A stretch of 32,962 nt of DNA from Methanocorpusculum sp. (lineage in GTDB: Archaea > Halobacteriota > Methanomicrobia > Methanomicrobiales > Methanocorpusculaceae), in NCBI GenBank assembly GCA_029987235.1, contig DALTWF010000020.1:1-32962 (forward strand), given 5' to 3'. Below are positions 1 through 7,904 of this stretch, piece after piece; positions within the stretch are counted from its first letter, which is position 1, and every line of letters starts with the position of its first letter. A model generated the notes under the pieces. It saw only the letters and a program-made list of their open reading frames with translations. It made no database searches and was not told the origin of the DNA. Both the position numbers and the translations under genes were made by a program.

Positions 1-87
1 GGACATACACCAGAAGATGTGTTTTGGCATGCGCAAGCGCCGGAACGGATATTTGAGTATGTTAACAGCTGGTTTTGGGATTTTTAA
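1..87 (+). CDS. C-terminal end of a protein, possibly an alpha/beta hydrolase (partial)
   Basis: The window opens inside an open frame that runs to TAA at 85-87. The 28 visible residues begin Gly-His-Thr-Pro-Glu-Asp and end in an aromatic-rich tail (NSWFWDF). A Gly-His a few residues into the last segment, followed by a helix of the PERIFEYVNSWF kind, is what the end of many alpha/beta hydrolases looks like, where the histidine is catalytic. This is a resemblance only. The 5' part lies outside the window, so neither length nor active site can be checked. The frame being open up to a stop just before a promoter-like region supports it being a real gene end. Confidence 0.5.
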   Translation, partial: GHTPEDVFWHAQAPERIFEYVNSWFWDF

Positions 88-184
88 TATTCAGTACCAA
101 AAATTTGTGAACTAATTTCAGGATACTACAAAAAGGAAAACAGACCAAAAAACATATTAATTCCCGCCGCCCCATTACTAAAAT

Positions 185-754
185 ATGAAAAAGAACAAAG
201 CAGCAGCCGCAGTAACAACAGGAATCCTTCTCCTCCTCTGCCTGATTGCCGCAGCCGGCTGCACAGCCCCCGCACAAAACCAGATTTCCCTTGAAGACGC
301 ACAGAAAATCGCCCTGCGCAATGCAGGAGTTCCCGCAGATCAGGTTACCTTTACCAAAAGCGGATTAGACTATGAAGAAGGTCTGCAGGTTTATGAAATC
401 AAATTCTACTGCGGCACAGACAAATATGAATATGACATTGACACAGCAACAGGGGAGATAGTCAAATACAGCAAAGAAACAGAAACAGTGCCGGAATCCA
501 TCGCAATTCCGACATACGCACCCATTGACACAGGAAAGTACATCACAGTAGAAAAAGCCACAGAAATTGCATTAAACCGCGCAGGACTGAAAGAAGAAGA
601 TATCCGGTCATATAAGTGTGAACTTGACACCTATGACGATGATTACAGAAAAGCCGTCTATGAGATTGAGTTTAAATCCGGCGTAATGGAATACGACATC
701 GACATAGATGCAGAAAACGGCGACATTCTCAAATACAAAGCAGAGTACGACTAA
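185..754 (+). CDS. Exported lipoprotein with two PepSY-like repeats
   Basis: A 189-residue protein. Residues 1-26 form a lipoprotein signal: two lysines, a long hydrophobic stretch and a lipobox ending AAAGC, so the mature protein would start at Cys26 and be anchored outside the cell. Two similar units follow, at about 34-95 and 118-187. Each starts with a helix (SLEDAQKIALRNAGV, then TVEKATEIALNRAGL) and continues with a YEIKF or YEIEF strand and a YDID-T/A-x-GEI/DILKY strand, the PepSY pattern. PepSY domains are often found in proteins that bind or inhibit extracellular proteases; the role here is unknown. The gene stands alone, with a possible TATA element (acatatta) about 30 bases before the ATG. 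Confidence is high for fold and location, low for function. Confidence 0.85.
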   Translation: MKKNKAAAAVTTGILLLLCLIAAAGCTAPAQNQISLEDAQKIALRNAGVPADQVTFTKSGLDYEEGLQVYEIKFYCGTDKYEYDIDTATGEIVKYSKETETVPESIAIPTYAPIDTGKYITVEKATEIALNRAGLKEEDIRSYKCELDTYDDDYRKAVYEIEFKSGVMEYDIDIDAENGDILKYKAEYD

Positions 755-765
755 GCACTCACTCA

Positions 766-774
766 GATATTTAT
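766..774 (+). promoter_or_regulatory. Probable TATA box for the purine salvage operon
   Basis: GATATTTAT is centred 30 bases before the ATG at 800. This is the spacing expected of an archaeal TATA box driving a transcript with almost no leader, and no clear Shine-Dalgarno lies before that ATG. Inferred from pattern and spacing only. Confidence 0.5.
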
Positions 775-799
775 CCCCCCGCAACCAATATAATAACCA

Positions 800-1468
800 A
801 TGCTTGGAATAATTGGCGGAACAGCGCTCTTAGACGCAAAACTGCCCCCCTTAGAGAAAAAAACCGCACCAACACCTTACGGTCCGGTTGAAATCCACCT
901 CGGCAAAATCGCCTTCATCCCGCGCCACCAGTACAACCGCCCCCCGCACAAGGTAAACCACAAAGCCCACCTTGCAGCCCTCAAACTTGCAGGCGTTGAC
1001 CGCCTCATCATAATAGGCTCCACAGGAAGCATGAAAGAAACCCTCCCGACAGGAAGCCTCGTTATCATTAACGACTGGTTTTCCCCCTGGAACATCCCGA
1101 CATTCCATGATGCGGAAATCTGCCATACTGGTGCAAAAGTTGATGCAGAACTGACCGCCCGCCTTGCTGAAATCGTCCCCGAAGCACGATTCGGCACCTA
1201 TTTTCAGACAAACGGCCCCCGCTTTGAAACCCGCGCCGAGATTGCCTGCTTTGCAAAAGACACAGACGTTGTTGGCATGACCGCCGCCTCTGAACTTACC
1301 CTTGCAGCAGAACTCGGTATCCCTGCAGCAGCCCTTTGCACCGTAGACAACTTCGCAAACGGCATAACAGACCACGAACCAACCTACGAAGAAATCATCA
1401 CCGTTGCAAAACAGAACGGAAAGAAAATTACCGGCATACTTACAAAAATACTAGAGACATTCGCATGA
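800..1468 (+). CDS. MTA phosphorylase-family nucleoside phosphorylase, probably 5'-methylthioinosine phosphorylase
   Basis: A 222-residue member of the MTAP/PNP family 2 of nucleoside phosphorylases. It shows the phosphate-binding start IGGTALLD, the RHQYNRPPHKVNHKAHLAAL segment (RHG..H..PH.VNYRAN in relatives), GSTGS, TNGPRFETRAEI, and the VGMTAASE substrate loop. It would cleave a purine nucleoside with phosphate to free base and ribose-1-phosphate. Its stop overlaps the start of the deaminase at 1465 by four bases (ATGA). That enzyme type converts methylthioadenosine to methylthioinosine, so the natural reading is a methylthioinosine phosphorylase as described in Methanocaldococcus. The purine-contact region reads TVDNFANG where adenine-specific MTAPs have a TDYD-type sequence, which agrees with a 6-oxopurine substrate. 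Family assignment is firm; substrate is inferred. Confidence 0.85.
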   Translation: MLGIIGGTALLDAKLPPLEKKTAPTPYGPVEIHLGKIAFIPRHQYNRPPHKVNHKAHLAALKLAGVDRLIIIGSTGSMKETLPTGSLVIINDWFSPWNIPTFHDAEICHTGAKVDAELTARLAEIVPEARFGTYFQTNGPRFETRAEIACFAKDTDVVGMTAASELTLAAELGIPAAALCTVDNFANGITDHEPTYEEIITVAKQNGKKITGILTKILETFA

Positions 1469-2781
1469 TACAGCAAGAACCAGACACAGAACTCATCGGA
1501 AAGAAGGCCCCTCTTCTTATCAGAAACGTATTAATTGACAGCAAACCCGCCGAAATATACATCGAAAACGGCATAATCAAAGAAATCGGCGAAAAAATTA
1601 CTGAGCATGACGCCGAATTCATCATCGACGGCGACAGAGCAACCGCCCTTCCGGGCTTATACAACATGCACTGCCACTCACCAATGAGCCTGCTTCGCGG
1701 CTACTCTGACGACATGCAGCTCTTTGAGTGGCTTTCAACGCTTATCTGGCCGACCGAAGCACACCTGACTCCCGAAGACATCTACATCGGTGCAAAACTC
1801 GCCTGCCTTGAAATGATTCGCACCGGCACAGTATTTTTCAATGACATGTATTTCGGCATGGACAAAGTTGCCGATGCCGTTGAAGAATCAGGAATCCGTG
1901 CCTGTATCTGTTATGCTACAATCGACAACGGCGATGCGGAAAAACGTGCAACCGAGCTGAGAGTCACCAAAGAAATTATTGATTACGTCCGTGCGAAAAA
2001 CAACCCGCGCATTCTTGCAGGCGTTGCTCCCCACGCGGTCTATACGGTGTCCGAAGAGGCGCTCTGCGCTCTTGCCGAGATGGCGGAAAAGGAAAATGTC
2101 TGCATGCATATCCATGTTTCCGAAACAGAAAAAGAGGTCGAAGACTGTATTGCAGCACACGGAATGCGCCCCCCGGCATGGCTTGACAAATGCGGCGTGC
2201 TTTCCCCGCGCTGTATTGCGCCGCACTCCTGCTGGTTAAACAAGGAAGATATCGGTCTTTATGCAAAACGCGGTGTAACCGCGGTAATGAATCCGATAAG
2301 CAACATGAAACTTGCAGGGGGCAAGGTTGTTCCGTACCGTGAACTTGTCAATGCAGGCGTAAATGTTGCACTCGGTACCGACGGGGCTTCTTCCAACAAC
2401 TCGCTGGATATGTTTGAAGAGATGAAAACAGCGGCAATCCTGCAGAAGTTTGCAACCAATGACCCGACCGTTATGCCTGCTGCAGAGGCGCTCAAGGTCG
2501 CATCATACAATGGTGCAAAGGCAGTAGGTCTTAAGGCCGGTCTTCTTGAGCCGGGGTATCTTGCTGATATCATCCTTGTCGAGCGCAATCCGTCTTCTGT
2601 TCCGGCGTTCAGCACGACATCAAATGCGGTGTATGCAACATGCGGCAAGGATGTGACAACCACAATCTGTGACGGTGTTGTGTTAATGCATGACAAATAT
2701 ATTCCGGGTATGGATGAGGTCATGGCAAAGGCGGAGGCAGCTGCTTTTAATCTGGCCGGGCGTGCCGGGGTCAGGAAATAA
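1465..2781 (+). CDS. dadD: 5'-deoxyadenosine / methylthioadenosine / S-adenosylhomocysteine deaminase
   Basis: A 438-residue amidohydrolase that deaminates adenosine-type by-products of SAM enzymes (5'-deoxyadenosine, MTA, SAH). Metal-site residues are visible: His69 and His71 in MHCHSPMS, His217 in HIHVSE, His254 in APHSCW and Asp306 in LGTDGASSNNS. The start at 1465 overlaps the upstream phosphorylase stop by four bases; the frame stays open upstream to 1336, but that segment lies wholly inside the phosphorylase gene and reads as an arginine-rich shadow, so it is rejected. Together the two genes form a salvage route in which MTA is deaminated, then phosphorolysed to hypoxanthine. Such a route makes sense in a methanogen with many radical-SAM enzymes. 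The precise substrate preference cannot be read from sequence. Confidence 0.9.
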   Translation: MIQQEPDTELIGKKAPLLIRNVLIDSKPAEIYIENGIIKEIGEKITEHDAEFIIDGDRATALPGLYNMHCHSPMSLLRGYSDDMQLFEWLSTLIWPTEAHLTPEDIYIGAKLACLEMIRTGTVFFNDMYFGMDKVADAVEESGIRACICYATIDNGDAEKRATELRVTKEIIDYVRAKNNPRILAGVAPHAVYTVSEEALCALAEMAEKENVCMHIHVSETEKEVEDCIAAHGMRPPAWLDKCGVLSPRCIAPHSCWLNKEDIGLYAKRGVTAVMNPISNMKLAGGKVVPYRELVNAGVNVALGTDGASSNNSLDMFEEMKTAAILQKFATNDPTVMPAAEALKVASYNGAKAVGLKAGLLEPGYLADIILVERNPSSVPAFSTTSNAVYATCGKDVTTTICDGVVLMHDKYIPGMDEVMAKAEAAAFNLAGRAGVRK

Positions 2782-2835
2782 CAGTCTTCCCTACCAGTAA
2801 TCACACTTTTTTCCTTCACCAGTAAGATTTCATCA

Positions 2836-2845
2836 CATATTTATC
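2836..2845 (+). promoter_or_regulatory. Probable TATA box of the FecCD-type importer operon
   Basis: CATATTTATC is centred about 30 bases before the ATG at 2871. Just upstream the octamer ACCAGTAA occurs twice (2793-2800 and 2818-2825), one of the few regular features in this gap and a possible regulator site. Pattern-based. Confidence 0.45.
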
Positions 2846-2870
2846 TTAGAACGTCCAATTATATATTGTT

Positions 2871-3980
2871 ATGAAAAAAGCCGAGGTCCGTAACACTGAT
2901 GCAAAAACCGCACGGCTTTATCATCTTGCGGCAAAACACAGGCTTCTGATTATTATCGGCTTAGCCGCGGCGCTTTTGGTCTGTGCGGTTCTTGCAACGG
3001 GAATCGGCTCGGTTTTTATTCCGCCGGCAGAAGTTCTTGCAGCCGTCTTCGGTCTTTCTTCAGATCCGTATGCGGCCTTAATAGTCATAAACTTCCGCCT
3101 GCCCCGTATTCTTCTTGCAATCCTTGCAGGAATCGCCCTTGCAGTTGCGGGCGCCGTTATGCAGGGACTGCTTCGCAATCCGCTTGTATCGCCGTTTACC
3201 CTTGGTCTTTCATCGGCTGCGTCGTTTGGCGCCGCTTTAATGATTGTACTGGGTCCTGCGATATTCGGCGCCCTGTTTGCCGGGTCGGTTACTTTCCTCG
3301 GACTTACACTCTCGGCAAAAACCATTCTGCTGATTTTATCCGCATTCCTTTTCGGCTGGCTGTCTATTGTCATCGTCTTTTTCATCTCCCGCACGAAAAA
3401 CACCTCGCAGGCGATTATGATTCTGGCAGGTGTCGTAATCGGCTATCTGTTCCAAGCAGGTCTTCTTGCACTGAAATATGTCTCAAATGATGATGCCCTG
3501 CGGGAAATCGTCACCTGGATGATGGGTGGAATGTGGGGCGCCACCTGGCAGGCAGTCTTTATTCTGGTCCCGGTAGTCCTTATCTGCTTTGCACTGGTGA
3601 TGCGGCGCTCCTGGGACTTAAACACCCTTTCCGCAGGTGACGATGTAGCCAAAAATCTCGGCATCAATGTCCAGCGGTTCAGAATCACCGGTCTTTTTAT
3701 CGTAAGTTTTGCAGCATCCGCATGTCTTGCCTTTACCGGAATTATAGGTTTTATCGGTTTAATGGCGCCGCACATCTGCCGCATGGTTGTTGGAAACGAC
3801 TACAGATATCTGATTCCGGCATCAGCACTTCTGGGCGCCCTGATTCTTCTCATCTCCGATACAGTTGCCCGCGTTATTTTCGCCCCGGTTGAGATTCCGG
3901 TGGGCATTATTATGTACATCTTAGGCGGCATCTTCTTCATCTTCCTTATCACCAAAGGACGCGGGAGGTACCTTGGATGA
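2871..3980 (+). CDS. FecCD-family ABC transporter permease
   Basis: A 369-residue, very hydrophobic protein of the BtuC/FecCD family, which forms the membrane channel of importers for iron chelates, haem or cobalamin. Family signatures are visible: FRLPRILLAILAGIALAVAG near residue 75, the MQGLLRNPLVSP turn, and near the C terminus FIGLMAPHICRMVVGNDYRYLIP, the loop that contacts the ATPase. About ten membrane segments can be drawn. The N terminus carries a 25-residue polar extension rich in Lys and Arg before the first segment. It overlaps the ATPase gene by four bases, and a binding lipoprotein follows, giving a complete three-gene importer in the order permease, ATPase, binding protein. Cargo cannot be told from sequence. 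Confidence 0.92.
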   Translation: MKKAEVRNTDAKTARLYHLAAKHRLLIIIGLAAALLVCAVLATGIGSVFIPPAEVLAAVFGLSSDPYAALIVINFRLPRILLAILAGIALAVAGAVMQGLLRNPLVSPFTLGLSSAASFGAALMIVLGPAIFGALFAGSVTFLGLTLSAKTILLILSAFLFGWLSIVIVFFISRTKNTSQAIMILAGVVIGYLFQAGLLALKYVSNDDALREIVTWMMGGMWGATWQAVFILVPVVLICFALVMRRSWDLNTLSAGDDVAKNLGINVQRFRITGLFIVSFAASACLAFTGIIGFIGLMAPHICRMVVGNDYRYLIPASALLGALILLISDTVARVIFAPVEIPVGIIMYILGGIFFIFLITKGRGRYLG

Positions 3981-4750
3981 ATATATCCGTTGAACACATA
4001 TGCCAGAACTACGGAAACACCGAAATACTGCATGACGTAAGTTTTGCAACCAAATCCGGCGAAGTAGTTGCCCTCCTGGGCCCCAACGGTTCGGGAAAAT
4101 CCACCCTGATTAAAACCATTGCAGGAATTTTAGACCGGTTCAAAGGCGACATCAAAATTGACGGCTTGTCTTATCAGGAGATTGAAAAAACCGAGCGGGC
4201 AAAAATGATTGGATATGTTCCTCAGTACTTCCATTACACTTCGTTTACGAGCGTTCTGGACACCGTTCTCATCGGACGCAGACCATACATGAGCTGGTCG
4301 GTTTCGGACCGGGACCTTGAGATTGTGGACAAAAGTCTTGAAGCAATGAACATTTCCGACCTTGCGACGCGGTATGTGAACGAGTTATCCGGCGGGCAGC
4401 GCCAGCGTGTTTTTATTGCCCGGGCTTTAGCGCAGGAACCGTCCTTTTTCCTTTTTGACGAGCCGACGAGTTCGTTAGACCTGCGTCACCAGCTGATGAC
4501 TCTGTCAAAGATGCGCGATATCGTGCATGAGAACAAATCAGGCATGATTATCGCACTGCATGACTTAAATCTCGCACTGCGGTACTGCGACAAGGTTCTG
4601 ATGCTGAAAAACGGTTCGTCATATGCGTTTGGTACGCCAAACGATGTGTTAACGCCGAAGGCGGTCCGCGATGTGTATGGTGTCGAGGCAGATGTTGTTG
4701 AAAACGAGCGGGGTCGCTTTATTCTGGCAGGTGACCCTGCGGAGGATTAA
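3977..4750 (+). CDS. FecE/BtuD-type ABC transporter ATP-binding protein
   Basis: A 257-residue ATPase that powers the FecCD permease. Walker A is GPNGSGKS at residues 35-42, the signature is LSGGQRQRV, Walker B is FFLFDEPTS, and the switch histidine is in IALHDLNLAL. The ATG at 3977 has a strong Shine-Dalgarno (GGGAGGT, 3963-3969) inside the end of the permease gene, which fixes the start. The binding protein follows after three bases, so all three parts are likely made from one transcript. Length and motif order are normal for the family. Confidence 0.94.
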   Translation: MNISVEHICQNYGNTEILHDVSFATKSGEVVALLGPNGSGKSTLIKTIAGILDRFKGDIKIDGLSYQEIEKTERAKMIGYVPQYFHYTSFTSVLDTVLIGRRPYMSWSVSDRDLEIVDKSLEAMNISDLATRYVNELSGGQRQRVFIARALAQEPSFFLFDEPTSSLDLRHQLMTLSKMRDIVHENKSGMIIALHDLNLALRYCDKVLMLKNGSSYAFGTPNDVLTPKAVRDVYGVEADVVENERGRFILAGDPAED

Positions 4751-4753
4751 AAT

Positions 4754-5764
4754 ATGGTATCTATGAAAAAAAGTATCCTGATAATTCTTGCCGCGCTGGT
4801 TGTATGCGCAGCTGCGGCAGGTTGTGTTTCCGAACCGCAGAAAACCGCGGGCGGTCTTGATATTACGAATTCGGATGGAACGGTTACGCATCTGGACAAA
4901 GTCCCGGAGCGTATTGCGCTGTTAAACTCGAATGCCGGTGAAATTCTGTATCTTTTAGGCGATGCGGGAAAAGTTGTCGGTATTTCGCAGTCGATTGCAA
5001 ACAACAAAGAGCAGGCGGCAATGTATCCGAATGCAGTAGTTACGGGCGCATGGAATGAACCGAATGTGGAGTATCTGGTAAATCTCAATGCTGATGTAAT
5101 TATCGGATATGCAGCAAGCAAACCGAAGAATGCGGAGGTTCTTGCGGCTGCCGGTATTCCGGTTGTCTATATCGACTGCACGAAACCGAAAACTATGGCG
5201 CAGGATATTGTCGAGGTCGGCAAACTCGCAGGCGATGAGGCAAAAGCGCGGGAAATTGCCGCGTTCTACACTGATGTGATGAGCAAGATTGAAGCAGCTG
5301 CTGCACCGATAGATTATGCTCCTTCGGTGTATGCGGAAAGTTACACCGCATACTGGGGTCAGGGAACAGATTCGGGTATGGGTCAGCTGAGTACGCTTAC
5401 AGGCGGAAACAATATTATGCCGACTGCGGCATCAGAAAAGGTCTCAGACGAATGGGTTGTTTCATCAAGTCCGGATGTTGTGGTAAAACTGGTGAATTCG
5501 ATGGAGAATGCAGAGGGTCAGTATGCGGAACTTCTTTCCCGCACGGGCTTTGACACGGTTTCGGCGGTGAAAAATGACAAGGTCTGGCTTATCAGAAATG
5601 ATCTGACATACGGTCCGCGTTCCTGTGCTGCTGCGGTTGCGCTGTTTACCATGTGTCACCCGGATGTTCTTGAGGGGCTGACTGCGGAGGGTGTGTTAGA
5701 GGAGTTTAATGCAAAGTTCGGTACGGATTTTGAGCTGGAGAATATTACGTATCCGGCTCTCTGA
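4754..5764 (+). CDS. Substrate-binding lipoprotein of FecCD-type importer
   Basis: A 336-residue extracellular binding protein of the FecB/BtuF (cluster A-II) type. A signal peptide ends in a lipobox (AAAAGC), so it should be lipid-anchored outside the membrane. Typical segments are TVTHLDKVPERIALLNSNAGEILYLLG, NVEYLVNLNADVIIG and IPVVYIDC. GGAGG at 4741-4745 sits eight bases before the ATG at 4754, favouring it over the ATG at 4763, which would remove only three residues. A tyrosine- and tryptophan-rich stretch (AESYTAYWGQGTDSGMGQL) may line the cargo pocket. Iron chelate, haem or a corrinoid are all possible. The gene faces the aminotransferase at 5798, with a T/A-rich terminator between them. 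Confidence 0.9.
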   Translation: MVSMKKSILIILAALVVCAAAAGCVSEPQKTAGGLDITNSDGTVTHLDKVPERIALLNSNAGEILYLLGDAGKVVGISQSIANNKEQAAMYPNAVVTGAWNEPNVEYLVNLNADVIIGYAASKPKNAEVLAAAGIPVVYIDCTKPKTMAQDIVEVGKLAGDEAKAREIAAFYTDVMSKIEAAAAPIDYAPSVYAESYTAYWGQGTDSGMGQLSTLTGGNNIMPTAASEKVSDEWVVSSSPDVVVKLVNSMENAEGQYAELLSRTGFDTVSAVKNDKVWLIRNDLTYGPRSCAAAVALFTMCHPDVLEGLTAEGVLEEFNAKFGTDFELENITYPAL

Positions 5765-5797
5765 TTTTTTTTTATTATTCAAAACAGTAAAAAAAAA
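5764..5797. terminator. Bidirectional T-rich terminator
   Basis: Between two converging genes lies a run of nine T followed by ATTATT on the plus strand, and a run of eight or more A (T on the minus strand) just before the other gene's stop. Runs of T at gene ends act as terminators in archaea. The gap is only 33 bases, so each run probably stops one of the two transcripts. Confidence 0.6.
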
Positions 5798-7090
5798 TTA
5801 ACATTTGCCGGTGATTACTTCAATCATCGACTTTTTGACAATCTCAAGACCCTTCATAAGTAACTCGTCAGGAATAGTAAGAGCCGGCATAATCTTTACC
5901 ACACAATCCTCACGGCCCGAAAGCTCTAAAATGACACCATTTTCGAAACACCGCTTTCTGATATTAAACGCCGTCTTCTCCGGTAACAGCCCGCAGTCAA
6001 CACCCTGCATAAGCCCCAGACCCCGGTGACTTAACCGCCCGTCAATCAACGGAAGATTACGCTCCCAGAACTCAGCAATTATTGCACCCTTGCGTGCCGC
6101 CTCAGCCTCAAGATTATCCCGGATAAGCAGCTCAAGAGCCGCCTTACCCGCAACAAACGCCGGCTGGAAACCCCTGAACGTACCATTATGCTCACCCGGA
6201 ACAAGAACATCAAACTCCGGCTTGACAAGCACAATTGCAGCAGGCATACCCATACCCCCGATGGACTTAGCCATAACCACAATATCCGGCTTAATCCCTG
6301 CACGCTCGAAACTGAAGAACGAACCGCAGCGCCCGCAGCCGGACTGAATCTCATCAAGAATTAACAACATATCATGACGGTCGCACAGCGCTCTGATATC
6401 CTTAAGCCACTGCTCAGGAAGCACATTAATGCCCCCCTCCCCCTGAACCGACTCAACAATAATAGCAGCAGGAGTGTCCACACCCGAATGGTCATCATTT
6501 AACAGCATCTCAATGTAAGCAATCGTATCAAAGCCCGGCATCATACATGGATGCGGAACATGCGTACAGTTGCCAAGAGAAATACCGCACGCCTCACGAG
6601 CAAGCGACTCGGTAGTAACCGCAAGAGAACCTAAACTCATCCCATGAAAACCACCCATCAACGCCATAATATTTGACCGGTGCTTAACCTTGCGGGCAAT
6701 CTTTAACGCAGCCTCAACCGCATTCGTACCCGTCGGTCCCGGGAAAAGAACCTTGTAATCAAAACCGCGCGGAATTAAAATCGTCTTTTCCAGCGTCTCA
6801 ATAAACTCGGCCTTGGCCTTTGAATACATATCCAGACCGTGAATAAGCCCGTCATCTGCCATATACTCAAGGACTTTACCCTTGATATAATCGTTATTGT
6901 GCCCGTAGTTTACCGCGCCGGCACCGCAAAGGAAATCAATGTATTCCTTTCCACTCTGTTCATACAGAACAGACCCCTTTGCTTTGGTAAAGACTACCGG
7001 GTATTTTCTGCAGTAGGACCGGACATTGCTTTCGTAGGTCTCGAAAACAGTCGTTTCAGTTTTTCCAGTGTTGTTAATCTTCTGAACCAT
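5798..7090 (-). CDS. ectB: EctB-like diaminobutyrate--2-oxoglutarate aminotransferase (orphan)
   Basis: A 430-residue class III PLP aminotransferase that closely resembles EctB, which makes L-2,4-diaminobutyrate from aspartate semialdehyde and an amino donor. EctB-type segments run throughout: VFETYESNVRSYCRKYPVVF, EYIDFLCGAGAVNYGHNN, VLFPGPTGTNAVEAALKIARKV, GGFHGMSLGSLAVT, VESVQGEGGINV and PGEHNGTFRG. Asp246 (LILDEIQSG) and the PLP lysine Lys275 (MAKSIGG) are in place. The ATG at 7090 has GGAG eight bases upstream and gives the usual EctB length; an upstream GTG at 7147 would add 19 residues with no family match. No ectA, ectC or siderophore genes are nearby, so the pathway is open: ectoine, a diaminobutyrate-containing product, or another omega-aminotransfer reaction. 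Confidence 0.88.
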   Translation of the reverse strand: MVQKINNTGKTETTVFETYESNVRSYCRKYPVVFTKAKGSVLYEQSGKEYIDFLCGAGAVNYGHNNDYIKGKVLEYMADDGLIHGLDMYSKAKAEFIETLEKTILIPRGFDYKVLFPGPTGTNAVEAALKIARKVKHRSNIMALMGGFHGMSLGSLAVTTESLAREACGISLGNCTHVPHPCMMPGFDTIAYIEMLLNDDHSGVDTPAAIIVESVQGEGGINVLPEQWLKDIRALCDRHDMLLILDEIQSGCGRCGSFFSFERAGIKPDIVVMAKSIGGMGMPAAIVLVKPEFDVLVPGEHNGTFRGFQPAFVAGKAALELLIRDNLEAEAARKGAIIAEFWERNLPLIDGRLSHRGLGLMQGVDCGLLPEKTAFNIRKRCFENGVILELSGREDCVVKIMPALTIPDELLMKGLEIVKKSMIEVITGKC

Positions 7091-7264
7091 AGACCACACT
7101 CCGTTCGGGTTGTGAAATCTGTAAGTCTTGAGTGGTGTCAATCCCACTTATCTACATATGTTAATCCCCTCAATGCTTAAAGGTGTCCCTTTGCGGCGGA
7201 CATAATTTAAAACATGACCGCCTGTACGGGGGGTTGATTACCTTCAAGCGCCAACATATATTCG

Positions 7265-7573
7265 ATGAGTTTAAACCCCCTGCCCAAAATGCGCAAAGGC
7301 ATCACCAGAGATAAAATGACATGGAACGAACTGTTCTACTACTGTCTGCAGAAAAACTTCTGGTTAATCGGCGCGGCGGTGCTCTTTTTGGTATTCCTGC
7401 TTTATACGTTCATCTCAGGAATGTTTCAGGGAAATATCTTCGGCATTTTGGTAATGCTGCTTGTTTCGGTCGGTGCTGTATATCTTGTTGCAGCACTTCC
7501 GGCGTCTATTGTCTATGCAACAGTGATAATGGCAAAACGGAACAGAAAGGAAAAAGCTGAGAAAACCGCATAG
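7265..7573 (+). CDS. Small membrane protein of unknown function
   Basis: A 102-residue protein I do not recognise. It has a basic N-terminal part (about 1-30), two membrane segments at about 34-50 and 58-84, and a Lys/Arg/Glu-rich tail (AKRNRKEKAEKTA), suggesting both ends face the cytoplasm. ATG codons at 7289 and 7316 would give shorter products; none has a strong ribosome site, and the 7316 start (MTWNELFYYC) is plausible. The next gene, eight bases downstream, codes for another small two-segment membrane protein, so the two are probably made and perhaps act together. Confidence 0.65.
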   Translation: MSLNPLPKMRKGITRDKMTWNELFYYCLQKNFWLIGAAVLFLVFLLYTFISGMFQGNIFGILVMLLVSVGAVYLVAALPASIVYATVIMAKRNRKEKAEKTA

Positions 7574-7581
7574 TAAAAAAT

Positions 7582-7893
7582 ATGGCTCCGCTGAAAGATT
7601 TTTTAAAAGAACAAAGTACCCGCTGCAGTGAGCAGAGGCAGGCGAATAAAGAATATTATGAGAACGCATACAGGCAGGTGTATGAAAACAGATTTTTGTA
7701 CCGCTCCGGATTAATCATCCGGATAGGTATTGCAGCACTGTTTGATATAGCATATATCATCATGATGATTTTCATATTTCCAACGCTTGAACCAAAAGAT
7801 ATGGTGTACTTTATCATAATAGGCATTGCTGCAGTATTTTTTGAAATACTCGGGTTGAGATGGTACCTGAAGAAGAAAGTAACGGTAAAATAA
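7582..7893 (+). CDS. Small two-segment membrane protein of unknown function
   Basis: A 103-residue protein I do not recognise. Residues 1-40 are polar and charged and probably helical (FLKEQSTRCSEQRQANKEYYENAYRQVYENR). Two membrane segments follow, at about 43-66 and 75-95, with a short basic tail (RWYLKKKVTVK). It begins eight bases after the preceding small membrane protein and likely shares its transcript. It faces the UspA gene, whose stop is 11 bases away. No enzymatic motif is visible. Confidence 0.65.
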   Translation: MAPLKDFLKEQSTRCSEQRQANKEYYENAYRQVYENRFLYRSGLIIRIGIAALFDIAYIIMMIFIFPTLEPKDMVYFIIIGIAAVFFEILGLRWYLKKKVTVK

Positions 7894-7904
7894 AAGGGGA
7901 AAAA

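Noticed and set aside
851..1375. 174-codon frame on the minus strand
   Set aside because: Fully antisense to the phosphorylase gene, which has clear family motifs. Its product is Cys- and Gly-rich without recognisable domains.
1336..1464. Longer start for the deaminase
   Set aside because: The extra 43 residues are Arg/His-rich, lie inside the phosphorylase gene, and do not resemble amidohydrolases.
2259..2819. 186-codon frame on the minus strand
   Set aside because: Antisense to the deaminase gene and explained by its codon bias; no family match is seen.
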